Assembly (NCBI GenBank): GCA_900556415.1
Contig: USOU01000005.1
Coordinates: forward strand, 44,130-108,129
Direction of reading: 5' to 3'
DNA from: an uncultured Collinsella sp.
GTDB lineage: Bacteria > Actinomycetota > Coriobacteriia > Coriobacteriales > Coriobacteriaceae
DNA: 64,000 nucleotides
The notes beneath the pieces are model-generated. The model had not been told where the DNA came from and ran no database searches. It saw only the letters and a list, made by a program, of their open reading frames with translations. This document shows positions 25,099-33,887 of the stretch, piece after piece (position 1 is the stretch's first letter; each line of letters begins with the position of its first letter). The position numbers and the translations under genes were made by a program.

Positions 25099-25166
25099 TA
25101 CGTTGACTTACTTGCCGCCTGGATGGCGTCTTGGCGCCTAGATACTTGGCTGATTTTTTGGAATGA

Positions 25167-25196
25167 AGGGGGCTCCTTGTTGGCAAGGAGCCCCCT
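25167..25196. terminator. 13-bp perfect hairpin downstream of polA
   Basis: AGGGGGCTCCTTG-TTGG-CAAGGAGCCCCCT. On the minus strand it lies 35 bp past the polA stop, followed by TCATTCC, without a clear U-run. Confidence 0.6.
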
Positions 25197-25231
25197 ACTG
25201 GTTTGGTTACTTTGGAACTATGGGCGCTTCC

Positions 25232-27979
25232 CTATTTGGCGTCGGCCCAGGTTATGCCGGTGCTGGCTTCGGCAATGAGGGGGACGCGTAGGTCTACGAC
25301 GTGTTCCATGACGTCTTGGACCATGGCGGTCAGGCGCTCAACTTCGTTGACCGGGCACTCAAAGTCCAGTTCGTCGTGCACCTGTAAGATCATGTGGGCG
25401 GCAAAGCCCTCTTCTTCCAGGCGGCGGCTTACGCGGGCCATCGCGATCTTGATGATGTCGGCGGCGGTACCCTGCATGGGATGGTTCATGGCCGTGCGCT
25501 CACCAAAGCCGCGGAGTTGCGGGTTTTTGGCCTTGAGCTCCGGAATATGGCGACGGCGGCCGTACATGGTCTCGGCGTAGCCCGTCTGCTTGGCACGCGC
25601 CACCACGTTGTCGAGGAACGTACGCACACCCGGGTAGGCCTCGTAGTAGCGGTCGATCATGCCACGCGCCTCGGCCATCGAGATGTGCAGCGACTGCGAC
25701 AGACCATAGGCCTGCTGACCGTACACGATGCCAAAGTTCACGGCCTTGGCGCGACTGCGCAAGTCGGGCGTTACCTCGGACACGGGAACGCCAAACACGC
25801 GCGCGGCCGTCTCGGCGTGGAAGTCCTCGCCCTCGTTAAAGGCGCGCACCAGGTGCTCGTCACCCGAAAGATGCGCCAGCAGACGCAGCTCGATCTGCGA
25901 GTAGTCCACCGCCAAAAAGACGCTGCCCTCACCTGCCGAAAACGCCGTCTTGACGGTACGCCCCAGCTCCGAGCGCGTCGGGATGTTTTGCAGATTGGGG
26001 TCGCTCGAGGACAGACGCCCCGTTGCCGTGATGGTCTGGTTGTACGTGGTGTGCACGCGGCCGTCACCGCGGCGCAGCGGGCCCAACGTGTCCAGATAGG
26101 TTGACTTGATCTTGGACTTCTCGCGCCAGTCCAAGATCAAACGCACGATTTCGTGGTCGCGGGCAAGGTCGCTCAGCACCTTGGCATTGGTCGAATAATA
26201 GCCGCGCTTAGTCTTCTTGAGGCCCTTGGTCGGAAGCCCCATCACATCAAAGAGCACGTGCGACAGCTGCATGGGACTGCCAATATTAAAGGTCTCGTCA
26301 CCCGCCAGGTCGCGAATACTGCGCTCGACCTCGGCAATCTGGGTCGCCAGACCCTCGGACAGACTGTGCAGGCGGTCGGGGTCCACGAGCATGCCCGCGC
26401 GCTCCATCTTGGCAAGTACCGAAATGAGCGGCATCTCGATGCCGTCGAACACGTTGGCGGCGTTCTCACGGGCCATGCGATCGCGCAGCGGCGCGACCAG
26501 CGCCAGCGTCAAGGCAGCCGTGCGAGCGGCGGGCGCAGGAGCATCCTCGCCGGCACCCTCTGCACCGTGCGCCGCAGGCAGCGCCATCTGTAGATAGGTA
26601 TCGGCCAGATATGCTTCATCGAACTCGGAGCGATCGGAATCCAGCAGGTAGGCGGCAACCACGGTATCGAAGATGCGCGTGGAATCGACTGCCAGCGGAT
26701 CCATGAGCTCGGGCTCGGAAGAATCGACGGGCGAAAGCTCGTGCAACAGCGCCTTCATGTCCGGGCTCGCCACGCAGCCCTCCATAAACAGACGAGCGAG
26801 CACGCCGGCAATCACGCCGTGGACGAAGTTGAAGCCCTCAACCTCAGCCGCCGCACCGCTGTCGCCCTCCTCGAGCGCGAACAGGCCCTTGGACGTCGCC
26901 AACCACAGCGTACGCGTCAGCCCAAAGAGCGCGCCCTCTTCCTTGTCGTCGTCCACCACGGCGGCGACCCACTCGCCGGCATCAATCGCGCGGGAGACCT
27001 CAGCCGCAACGGCACCAAGCGCGTCAGCATCGCCGGCGGCTGCGCGAACCATCGCAGGCATCTCAAACACACTGGAGGCAGCAGCCCCGCCCTCGCCGCC
27101 AATCAGCGCCAGGAAACGGTTCTGCATGGCCGTAATGCCGAGCGCGCCGAGCGCCGCGGAGACCTCGTCGGCAGAAAACGCCGGGAAGGACGTCGCCTCA
27201 AAGTCGAGCTCGACAGGCGCATCGGTGCGAATGGTCGCAACCTTGCGGCTCAGCAGCGCGTCGTCGATGTGTGCACGCAGGTTCTCGCCCATCTTGCCCT
27301 TGACCTCGTCGGCATGCGCGATGACCTCGTCCAGGCTACCGTACTGCGCAATGAGCGCGCTCGCCTTTTTGGGGCCGATGCCCGGCACGCCGGGAATGTT
27401 GTCCGACGTGTCGCCCTTCAGACCGTAAAAATCGGGCACGAGCGCCGGCGTGATGCCGTGATACAAATCGTCCACGCTCTCGGGCGTCATAATCGCCACG
27501 TCGGACAGGCCCTTGCGGGTCGAGACCACATTGACATGCTCGGTCACGAGCTGATACATGTCGCGATCGCCGGTCACCAGCAGCATGTCGCAGCCGGCCT
27601 GCTCGCCCAGGCGCGCCATGGTACCCAGGATGTCATCGCCTTCCCAGCCCTCGGACTGCAAAATCGGCACGTTGAGCGCACCGAGCAGCTCCTTGATCAT
27701 GGGGAACTGCGTATGCAGGTCGGGGTCCATGGGCGGGCGCTGCGCCTTATACTGCGGCAGCATCTCCATACGCACGCGCGGCTTGCCCTTATCAAACGCC
27801 ACGACCACGCCGTCGGGGTTAAAGGCATCGATCATCTTGAGAAACATGTTCAGAAAACCAAAGATTGCGTTGGTGGGGCGACCGTCCGGCGCGTTCATGG
27901 TCGGCGGCACGGCGTGGAAGGCGCGGTGCATGAGCGAGTTGCCGTCGATAACGGCAAAGGTACGGCGCTTGTCAGACAT
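25232..27979 (-). CDS. polA: DNA polymerase I
   Basis: 915 residues. The 5'-nuclease domain (1 to about 290) shows TFAVIDGNSLMHRAFHAVP, GWEGDDILGT and LVTGDRDMYQL. The C-terminal polymerase domain (from about 520) has motif A (LAVDYSQIELRLLAHLSG), motif B (RSRAKAVNFGIVYG) and motif C (LQVHDELDFE). The middle exonuclease-like domain lacks the Asp-x-Glu of a proofreading site (the equivalent strand reads WVAAVVDDDKEEG), so it is probably inactive. ATG follows GAGGT at 7 nt. Confidence 0.95.
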   Translation of the reverse strand: MSDKRRTFAVIDGNSLMHRAFHAVPPTMNAPDGRPTNAIFGFLNMFLKMIDAFNPDGVVVAFDKGKPRVRMEMLPQYKAQRPPMDPDLHTQFPMIKELLGALNVPILQSEGWEGDDILGTMARLGEQAGCDMLLVTGDRDMYQLVTEHVNVVSTRKGLSDVAIMTPESVDDLYHGITPALVPDFYGLKGDTSDNIPGVPGIGPKKASALIAQYGSLDEVIAHADEVKGKMGENLRAHIDDALLSRKVATIRTDAPVELDFEATSFPAFSADEVSAALGALGITAMQNRFLALIGGEGGAAASSVFEMPAMVRAAAGDADALGAVAAEVSRAIDAGEWVAAVVDDDKEEGALFGLTRTLWLATSKGLFALEEGDSGAAAEVEGFNFVHGVIAGVLARLFMEGCVASPDMKALLHELSPVDSSEPELMDPLAVDSTRIFDTVVAAYLLDSDRSEFDEAYLADTYLQMALPAAHGAEGAGEDAPAPAARTAALTLALVAPLRDRMARENAANVFDGIEMPLISVLAKMERAGMLVDPDRLHSLSEGLATQIAEVERSIRDLAGDETFNIGSPMQLSHVLFDVMGLPTKGLKKTKRGYYSTNAKVLSDLARDHEIVRLILDWREKSKIKSTYLDTLGPLRRGDGRVHTTYNQTITATGRLSSSDPNLQNIPTRSELGRTVKTAFSAGEGSVFLAVDYSQIELRLLAHLSGDEHLVRAFNEGEDFHAETAARVFGVPVSEVTPDLRSRAKAVNFGIVYGQQAYGLSQSLHISMAEARGMIDRYYEAYPGVRTFLDNVVARAKQTGYAETMYGRRRHIPELKAKNPQLRGFGERTAMNHPMQGTAADIIKIAMARVSRRLEEEGFAAHMILQVHDELDFECPVNEVERLTAMVQDVMEHVVDLRVPLIAEASTGITWADAK

Positions 27980-28145
27980 ATTGAATACCTCGCTTTGGGC
28001 TGGGCACGGTTTGCTCACACCAGTTTACACGCTCCCCGCCCCGCGGCCACCGCACATCAAGCTCCCCCGCCACCGTGAGCCCGCGCGTGATACGATGGCT
28101 CACGGTACATCAACCAGCACGATCGATCCGAAAGGAGCCTGCGTC

Positions 28146-29543
28146 ATGGAGCGTCCCTGCGCATGGAAAAAGTACACGCCACAGCAAATCGAGGAGCTCG
28201 AGGAGCTTTGCTGCGGCTATAAGCAGTTTTTGAGCGAGAACAAGACCGAGCGCTTGTGCGTCAAGACCGGCATCAAGATGGCCGAGGAGGCGGGCTATGT
28301 CGACCTGGAGACCGTAATCGCCGAAGGCCGCGAACTCAAGGCAGGCGACAAAGTGTACGCCGCCAACCACGGCAAAGACCTTATGCTCGTCAACCTGGGC
28401 ACCGCCCCGCTCGAGCAGGGCTTTAACATCTTGGGCGCCCACGTGGACTCGCCGCGCCTGGATCTCAAGCAGAACCCCGCCTTCGAGGCCGGCGACATGG
28501 CCTACCTCGACACGCACTACTACGGCGGCGTCAAGAGCTACCACTGGGTGGCCTCCCCGCTTGCACTCGTTGGCGTCATCTGCAAAAAGGACGGCACCAC
28601 CGTCGACATCAACATCGGCGACAAGGCAGACGATCCAGTCTTTACCATCTCCGACCTGCTGATCCACCTCTCGAGCGAGCAGATGTCCAAGCCCGCCAAG
28701 GACGCCGTCGACGCCGAGATCCTCGACGTGATCGTGGGCGGCCGTCCCGTCAAGTTCGATGAGGACGACAAGGACGCCCCCAAGGAGCCCGTCAAGCAGA
28801 TGTTCCTGGACATCCTCAAGGAGCAATACGACGTCGAGGAGGAGGACTTCCTCTCCGCCGAGATCGAGGTCGTGCCCGCCGGTCCCGCCCGCGACATGGG
28901 CCTCGACCGCTCCATGATTTTGGGCTATGGCCACGACGACCGCGTCTGCGCTTACCCCTCCATGCTTGCCCAGATCGACGTCGCAAACGTGGAGCGCACG
29001 AGTATCACGCTCATCGTCGACAAGGAGGAGATTGGCTCTGTGGGTGCCACCGGCATGACGAGCCGCTTCTTCGAGAACACCGTCGCCGAGATCATGACGC
29101 TCGCCGGCGAGGATAGCCCGCTGGCCCTGCGCCGTGCACTCGCCCACAGCCGTATGCTCTCCTCTGACGTGTCCGCCGGCTTCGACCCGGGCTACGCCGG
29201 CAAGTTCGAAACCAAGAACGCCGCCTTTATGGGTCGTGGCCTGTGCTTTAACAAGTACACGGGCAGCCGCGGCAAGGGCGGCTCCAACGACGCCGATGCC
29301 GAGTACGTGGCCCTCGTCCGCGACATCATGGACGAGGCCGGCGTGGACTTCCAGACCTGTGAGCTCGGTCGCGTCAACGCGGGCGGCGGCGGCACCATTG
29401 CCTACATCATGGCCAAGTATGGCATGAACGTCATCGACTCCGGCGTTGCCGTCCTGTCCATGCACGCCCTGTGGGAGGTCGCCAACAAGGCCGATATCTA
29501 CGAGGCCTATCGCGGCTACAAGGCCTTCCTCGAGCGCGCCTAA
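28146..29543 (+). CDS. M18 family aminopeptidase
   Basis: 465 residues, a cytosolic zinc aminopeptidase. Metal ligands and catalytic residues are seen in LGAHVDSPRLDLK, DKEEIGSVGATG, GYGHDDRVCAYP and the C-terminal VLSMHALWE. The insertion between the first two blocks carries an acidic stretch. The ATG follows AAAGGAG at 8 nt. The longer frame into the 5' end of polA on the other strand was rejected. ApeA versus ApeB substrate preference cannot be read from the sequence. Confidence 0.9.
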   Translation: MERPCAWKKYTPQQIEELEELCCGYKQFLSENKTERLCVKTGIKMAEEAGYVDLETVIAEGRELKAGDKVYAANHGKDLMLVNLGTAPLEQGFNILGAHVDSPRLDLKQNPAFEAGDMAYLDTHYYGGVKSYHWVASPLALVGVICKKDGTTVDINIGDKADDPVFTISDLLIHLSSEQMSKPAKDAVDAEILDVIVGGRPVKFDEDDKDAPKEPVKQMFLDILKEQYDVEEEDFLSAEIEVVPAGPARDMGLDRSMILGYGHDDRVCAYPSMLAQIDVANVERTSITLIVDKEEIGSVGATGMTSRFFENTVAEIMTLAGEDSPLALRRALAHSRMLSSDVSAGFDPGYAGKFETKNAAFMGRGLCFNKYTGSRGKGGSNDADAEYVALVRDIMDEAGVDFQTCELGRVNAGGGGTIAYIMAKYGMNVIDSGVAVLSMHALWEVANKADIYEAYRGYKAFLERA

Positions 29544-29579
29544 CCGACCCTCGTAAAACGAGCCCAACCAGCCCTTCAT

Positions 29580-29647
29580 AACTTGCGGTGAAATAGTTCC
29601 CAGACATGCCTTTTAACAGGCAAAACAGGAATTATTCCACCGCAACT
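29580..29647. repeat. Type A inverted repeat, copy 2
   Basis: AACTTGCGGTGAAATAGTTCC (29580-29600) imperfectly pairs with the arm ending CACCGCAACTT (29627-29647), with an inner TGCC/GGCA stem. It shares TTGCGGTGAAATAG and CACCGCAACTT with the element at 8757-8827. It lies between the aminopeptidase and yaaA genes. Confidence 0.7.
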
Positions 29648-29670
29648 TCCTTTTTGACAGAGGAGAGTTC

Positions 29671-30480
29671 ATGCTGCAGGTCATCATTTCGCCCGCCAAG
29701 CAGATGCACGCGGCCCAAGATGCTTTTGAAGTCCTGGGCATACCGCCTTTTGTGCACGAAACGGCTCGTCTCCACCGCGCACTGCTAGATATCGAACGAA
29801 ATGAAGGCAGCGGCGGCCTACAAGCGCTATGGAACGTGAGTGACAAACTGCTGGGTCCTTGCCTCAACACCCTGCATGAGTTCGGGCCCATCCTGAAAAA
29901 CAGCGATCTCGACAATCCCGAACTCGCCCGTCACCTCTCCCCTGCCGTCATGTCCTATCACGGCATTCAATACCAGAGCATGGCGCCCGAGGTGATGGAT
30001 TCCGCGCAGCTCGCATGGCTGCAAGACCATCTCTGGATCCTCTCGGGCCTTTACGGATGCGTACGCCCCTTTCATGCCGTTGAACCGTATCGGCTGGAAA
30101 TGGGCGCAAAGCTTGCCGTCGACGATGCCCGAGACCTCTACGCGTTTTGGGGCGACAAGCTCGCACGGACCATCGCTCCGGCGAGCTCCAACGCTACGAT
30201 CGTCAATCTCGCCAGCGCGGAATACGCCAAAGCCGTTCTGCCCCGCCTCACCACCGATGTCACGGTCGTCACATGCCTCTTTGGTGAAGGCATCCGCAAC
30301 GGCAAGCCCATCCAGCGCTCGACCGCCAGCAAAAAGGCGCGCGGCTCCATGGTGCGCTGGATGGCAGAAAACAAGCTCGAGGATGCAAGCGGGCTCACCG
30401 CGTTCGACGTTGGCTATCGTCACCTTCCCGAGCTTTCAAATAAAAACACTTTGGTCTTCCTGAACGAACAGGCCTTGTAG
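29671..30480 (+). CDS. yaaA: YaaA family peroxide-stress protein
   Basis: 269 residues, the usual YaaA length. IISPAKQM, the Y-x-x-M block, LSGLYGCVRPFHAVEPYRLEM and SKKARGSMVRW are the family signatures. E. coli YaaA lowers free iron and protects DNA during peroxide stress by binding DNA. ATG follows GAGGAGAG. Stands alone, 190 bp after the M18 gene. Confidence 0.9.
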   Translation: MLQVIISPAKQMHAAQDAFEVLGIPPFVHETARLHRALLDIERNEGSGGLQALWNVSDKLLGPCLNTLHEFGPILKNSDLDNPELARHLSPAVMSYHGIQYQSMAPEVMDSAQLAWLQDHLWILSGLYGCVRPFHAVEPYRLEMGAKLAVDDARDLYAFWGDKLARTIAPASSNATIVNLASAEYAKAVLPRLTTDVTVVTCLFGEGIRNGKPIQRSTASKKARGSMVRWMAENKLEDASGLTAFDVGYRHLPELSNKNTLVFLNEQAL

Positions 30481-30520
30481 GACCACCGCTACTCTTGAAT
30501 GTGCTGCCTAGGCACGACGT

Positions 30521-31036
30521 CTATTCCGCCAAGCCGTCGGCTTTGGCAATCTCGCTTGTCGAGCCATCTTGGTAGGTAATCTTAACGTGCTCAACCTCGG
30601 ACACAGCAACACCCGACGGAGGCTCCAGGCGCCATTCCGTCAGCGCAATGTCCATGGTCGTGGGCACGTCCCCCTGCTCTTTGAGCTTCACCGTGAGCGT
30701 TTTGAGCGCCGCGTCAAACGTCACGCGTTCGATTTCTTCACCTGGAATGGACCCACCACTCAGCTGCAACTGCACAAACTCATCGCGCGGGTACCAATAA
30801 TCGCCCGGCGCGGCCACCGTGTTACCGCCAGCGACCTTCACCGTCATGATCGGCAGGGCATCGTCGGCCTCAAACTCCCAGGCAGCGCCGCCGCGACCAC
30901 CAAACGTCCAGATACAAAAGGCAATCACCAGCACGGCAAGCACCGCAAAACCAATCGCGACAAGGCCATGGTGCGCACGGCTTTCCTCGGCCGATACATC
31001 CCATTGCGTCTCTCGATATAGATGCTTGTCTTCCAT
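30521..31036 (-). CDS. Single-pass membrane protein of unknown function
   Basis: 171 residues. The N-terminal cytoplasmic segment (1-23) is followed by one strong membrane helix (about 24-45, HGLVAIGFAVLAVLVIAFCI) and an extracytoplasmic domain of about 125 residues rich in beta-type segments. I do not recognise the domain. ATG follows GAGGAGG at 5 nt. Its promoter region is shared with the divergent TPP riboswitch and thiC, but a thiamine link is not shown. Confidence 0.75.
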   Translation of the reverse strand: MEDKHLYRETQWDVSAEESRAHHGLVAIGFAVLAVLVIAFCIWTFGGRGGAAWEFEADDALPIMTVKVAGGNTVAAPGDYWYPRDEFVQLQLSGGSIPGEEIERVTFDAALKTLTVKLKEQGDVPTTMDIALTEWRLEPPSGVAVSEVEHVKITYQDGSTSEIAKADGLAE

Positions 31037-31106
31037 GTTCGCCTCCTCACCGGCACGCTCGTTAGGCCAATCGTACCCATTCGAGCTATACTTGAGCCCA
31101 CTACAT

Positions 31107-31198
31107 AAACGGGGAGCTTGCGGGACAAGACGGCAGGCTGAGATTGGGCGCGCCCGCCCTGACCCGCAAACCTGATATGGGTAATGCCAACGAAGGGA
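31107..31198 (+). promoter_or_regulatory. TPP riboswitch
   Basis: The conserved thiamine pyrophosphate aptamer strings GGGGAGC, GGCUGAGA, CCUGACCCGC, ACCUGAUAUGGGUAAU and CGAAGGGAGC occur in order. The last of these overlaps the thiC ribosome site, so ligand binding probably blocks translation initiation. A TATACT box (31087-31092) lies 15 bp upstream. Confidence 0.95.
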
Positions 31199-31207
31199 GC
31201 CGTGCCA

Positions 31208-32542
31208 ATGAGCACACAGACCGAGCCCAAGCTCGTCACGCAAATCGACTTCGCCCGCGCCGGGCAGATCACGCCGCAGATGAAGGAGGTCGCCGAGCGC
31301 GAGCATCGCGACCCCGAGTACATCCGTGAGCGCGTGGCAGACGGCCGCATCGCCATTCCCGCCAACATCGTGCACATCAAAAAGGGCATGCGCGCCTTTG
31401 GCGTCGGTGAGGGCCTGTCCACCAAGGTCAACGTGAACTTGGGCATCTCGGGCGACAAGGCCGATGCCGCCGAGGAGTGGAAGAAGGTCAAGATCGCCGA
31501 GGACTACGGCGCCGACGCCATCATGGACCTCTCCAACTCGGGCAAGACGCGCCAGTTCCGCCAGCAGCTCATCGACGAGACCCCGCTCATGGTGGGCACC
31601 GTCCCCATGTACGACGCCATCGGCTACATGGAAAAGCCGCTGGTCAAGCTTACCAAGGACGACCTGTTCGAGGTCGTGCGCGCGCACGCCGAGGACGGCG
31701 TGGACTTTATGACCATCCACTGCGGCATCAACAAGTCGGTCACCAAGACCTTTAAGGAGACCGGCCGCCTGATGAACATCGTGAGCCGCGGCGGCTCGCT
31801 GCTGTTTGGCTGGATGGAGGTCACCGGTAACGAGAACCCGTTCTATGAGTTCTACGATGAGTTGCTCGAGATTTGCCACGAGTACGACGTGACGATTTCG
31901 CTCGGCGACTCCTGCCGCCCGGGCTGCCTCTACGACTCCAACGACGCCACCGAGACCGCCGAGATGATCGAGCTGGGCAAGCTATGCAAGCGTGCTTGGG
32001 CCGCCGGCGTCCAGGTCATGGTCGAGGGCCCGGGTCACATGGCGCTCGACGAGATCGCCGCCAACATGAAGCTGCAGAAGCGCCTGTGCCACAACGCCCC
32101 GTTCTATGTGCTCGGGCCGCTGGTGACCGATATCGGCGTGGGCTACGACCACATCACCGCTGCCATCGGCGGCGCTATCTCCGCCAGCTCCGGCGCCGAC
32201 TTCCTGTGCTACGTGACGCCGGCCGAACACCTGTGCCTGCCCAACGCCCAGGACGTGCTCGATGGCCTCATGGCCACCAAGATCGCCGCACACGCCGCCG
32301 ACATCGCCAAGAAGGTGCCCCACGCCCGCGACATGGACGACAAGATGGGCCAGGCACGCCGCAAGCTCGACTGGGACGCCATGTGGAAGTGCGCGCTCGA
32401 CCCGGTCACCGGCAAGAAGCGCTACGAGGAGTCCCCCGCCGCCACCGAAGGCACTTGCACCATGTGTGGCAAGATGTGCGCCGTCCGCACCGTCAACAAG
32501 GTGTTTGAGGGTACGACGATCGACCTGGGCATGGAGGACTAA
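31208..32542 (+). CDS. thiC: Phosphomethylpyrimidine synthase ThiC
   Basis: 444 residues, the short form without the long N-terminal extension of the enteric protein. This radical SAM enzyme converts AIR to HMP-phosphate. The C-terminal cluster cysteines are Cys417, Cys420 and Cys424, so the spacing is C-x2-C-x3-C rather than the C-x2-C-x4-C I associate with ThiC. ARAGQITPQMKEVA, NANFGTS-region equivalents and EGPGHMALDEI are typical. ATG follows GGGAGC, which is part of the TPP riboswitch expression platform. Confidence 0.94.
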   Translation: MSTQTEPKLVTQIDFARAGQITPQMKEVAEREHRDPEYIRERVADGRIAIPANIVHIKKGMRAFGVGEGLSTKVNVNLGISGDKADAAEEWKKVKIAEDYGADAIMDLSNSGKTRQFRQQLIDETPLMVGTVPMYDAIGYMEKPLVKLTKDDLFEVVRAHAEDGVDFMTIHCGINKSVTKTFKETGRLMNIVSRGGSLLFGWMEVTGNENPFYEFYDELLEICHEYDVTISLGDSCRPGCLYDSNDATETAEMIELGKLCKRAWAAGVQVMVEGPGHMALDEIAANMKLQKRLCHNAPFYVLGPLVTDIGVGYDHITAAIGGAISASSGADFLCYVTPAEHLCLPNAQDVLDGLMATKIAAHAADIAKKVPHARDMDDKMGQARRKLDWDAMWKCALDPVTGKKRYEESPAATEGTCTMCGKMCAVRTVNKVFEGTTIDLGMED

Positions 32543-32637
32543 CCTTATCGCCGCGATCGCCTATAGGCTCGCCGCAGCACCTGTCAATTGTTAACTTGTG
32601 AACATTTGCCTGCATTTGCGTAAAAATTGCATCTCGC

Positions 32638-32678
32638 GCCCGGGTTCGGCATATCGCCGGCCCGGGCATCTTTATAAT
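32638..32678 (+). terminator. thiC terminator merged with thiD promoter box
   Basis: GCCCGGG (32638-32644) pairs with CCCGGGC (32661-32667), with an inner CGGC/GCCG stem, and is followed by ATCTTT. The T-run leads straight into a consensus TATAAT (32673-32678) that may serve thiD. The -35 is not recognisable. Confidence 0.5.
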
Positions 32679-32724
32679 GCGGGGTAAAAGACCCATTTGA
32701 ATCCGACCGGACAAGGGAGCGAAC

Positions 32725-33555
32725 ATGGATCGCAGTAAGGTACCAGCCGTTCTATCCATCGCAGGATCCGATTCCAGCGGTGGCGCCGGCATTCAGGCAG
32801 ACATTAAGACCATCACGGCGCACCGTCTGTATGCCGAGACAGCCATCACCGCTATCACCGCACAAAACACGCTCGGTGTCACCGCCGTGCAGAATATCTC
32901 CCCGGATATTGTCGCGGCGCAGATCGATGCCGTTTTTGACGATATCCGACCCAGCGCTGTCAAGATCGGCATGGTTTCCTCTGCTGAGATTATCGAGGTT
33001 ATCGCCGACCGCCTGAGTGCCTGGGACGCACAAAATATCGTCGTCGATCCCGTCATGGTCGCCACTTCGGGCGCCCGCCTCATTGCCGAAGATGCCGCTG
33101 AGGCGCTCACACGTCGCCTGTTCCCGTTGGCGACCGTCATCACGCCCAACATTCCCGAGGCCATGGCGCTGCTCGACTACGAGGTCGATTCCGAGCGCAC
33201 GCAGCAAAACGCTGCCATGCTCCTCACCCGCCGCTTTGGCTGCGCGTCCCTCGTTAAGGGCGGGCATTTTGTCAACGAGGCCAACGATGTGCTAGCAGAG
33301 CCCGCGCCGCTCGATGACGAGGGCAACCACCTGGGCGATCCGCTCACCACGTGGTTCCGCCATAAGCGCATCGAGACCGGCAACACGCATGGCACCGGCT
33401 GCACGCTCTCGTCCGCCATTGCTTGCGCATTGGCGCAGGGCATGGATCTTGCCGACGCCGTCAACGCCGGCAAGGCCTACCTAACGGGCGCTCTCGCCGC
33501 CGGCTTTGACATGGGCAAAGGTTCCGGCCCCGTCAACCATATGTGGCAGTATTAA
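32725..33555 (+). CDS. thiD: Hydroxymethylpyrimidine/phosphomethylpyrimidine kinase
   Basis: 276 residues. It phosphorylates HMP and HMP-P in thiamine synthesis, directly after the ThiC step. The opening VLSIAGSDSSGGAGIQADIKT, the VDPVMVATSGARL block and the anion hole GTGCTLSSAIA are the ThiD hallmarks. ATG follows AAGGGAG. Located 182 bp after thiC in the same direction, with its own -10 box. Confidence 0.94.
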   Translation: MDRSKVPAVLSIAGSDSSGGAGIQADIKTITAHRLYAETAITAITAQNTLGVTAVQNISPDIVAAQIDAVFDDIRPSAVKIGMVSSAEIIEVIADRLSAWDAQNIVVDPVMVATSGARLIAEDAAEALTRRLFPLATVITPNIPEAMALLDYEVDSERTQQNAAMLLTRRFGCASLVKGGHFVNEANDVLAEPAPLDDEGNHLGDPLTTWFRHKRIETGNTHGTGCTLSSAIACALAQGMDLADAVNAGKAYLTGALAAGFDMGKGSGPVNHMWQY

Positions 33556-33568
33556 GATTCGCAGCCCA

Positions 33569-33606
33569 AACCGCCACAAAAGGGGACAGGCACCTTTGCG
33601 GTGGTT
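33569..33606. terminator. Imperfect hairpin after thiD
   Basis: AACCGCCACAAAAGG (33569-33583) pairs imperfectly with CCTTTGCGGTGGTT (33593-33606) around GGACAGGCA. It probably ends thiD transcription, and its core resembles the other GC-rich intergenic palindromes in the window. Confidence 0.45.
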
Positions 33607-33616
33607 CCCACAAGCA

Positions 33617-33832
33617 TCTCGATCTGTAACAGATAGAAACGATTTAGCCGCCCACCTGTTACAGATTGAGACATTCAAATTCCGCTGAGAAGATAATCTC
33701 GATCTGTAACAGTAACTCAGCAAAATCGACCCTAGATGTTACAGATCGAGACAAACGACCGATATCGACCTAAATAATCTCAATCTGTAACATCTAGCCC
33801 GTTTTCGGCCTTACAACTGTTACAGATCAAGA
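33617..33832. repeat. Phased array of six 15-bp sites in alternating orientation
   Basis: TCTCGATCTGTAACA (or TCTCAATCTGTAACA) occurs at 33617, 33697 and 33778. Its reverse complement TGTTACAGAT(T/C)(G/A)AGA occurs at 33657, 33737 and 33818. The starts are 40, 40, 40, 41 and 40 bp apart. The five spacers are 25-26 bp and unrelated to one another. No reading frame spans it and no cas gene is near. Confidence 0.92.
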
Positions 33833-33887
33833 CAAACCAACGAAACAAGCCGTCGCAAGGGGAACTTTTGTACTGCTTTAGTCCGTG

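Larger units (their letters stand above)
33556..33887. other. Intergenic repeat region after thiD
   Basis: 332 bp without a gene. The first part is an imperfect hairpin (33569-33606). The rest is the array of six 15-bp sites listed next. Confidence 0.8.

Noticed and set aside
27558..28145. N-terminal extension of the M18 aminopeptidase
   Set aside because: The extension is antisense to polA and the internal ATG at 28146 has a strong ribosome site and a family-like start.
33617..33832. Array considered as a CRISPR
   Set aside because: Repeats are only 15 bp, alternate in orientation, and no cas genes are present in the window.
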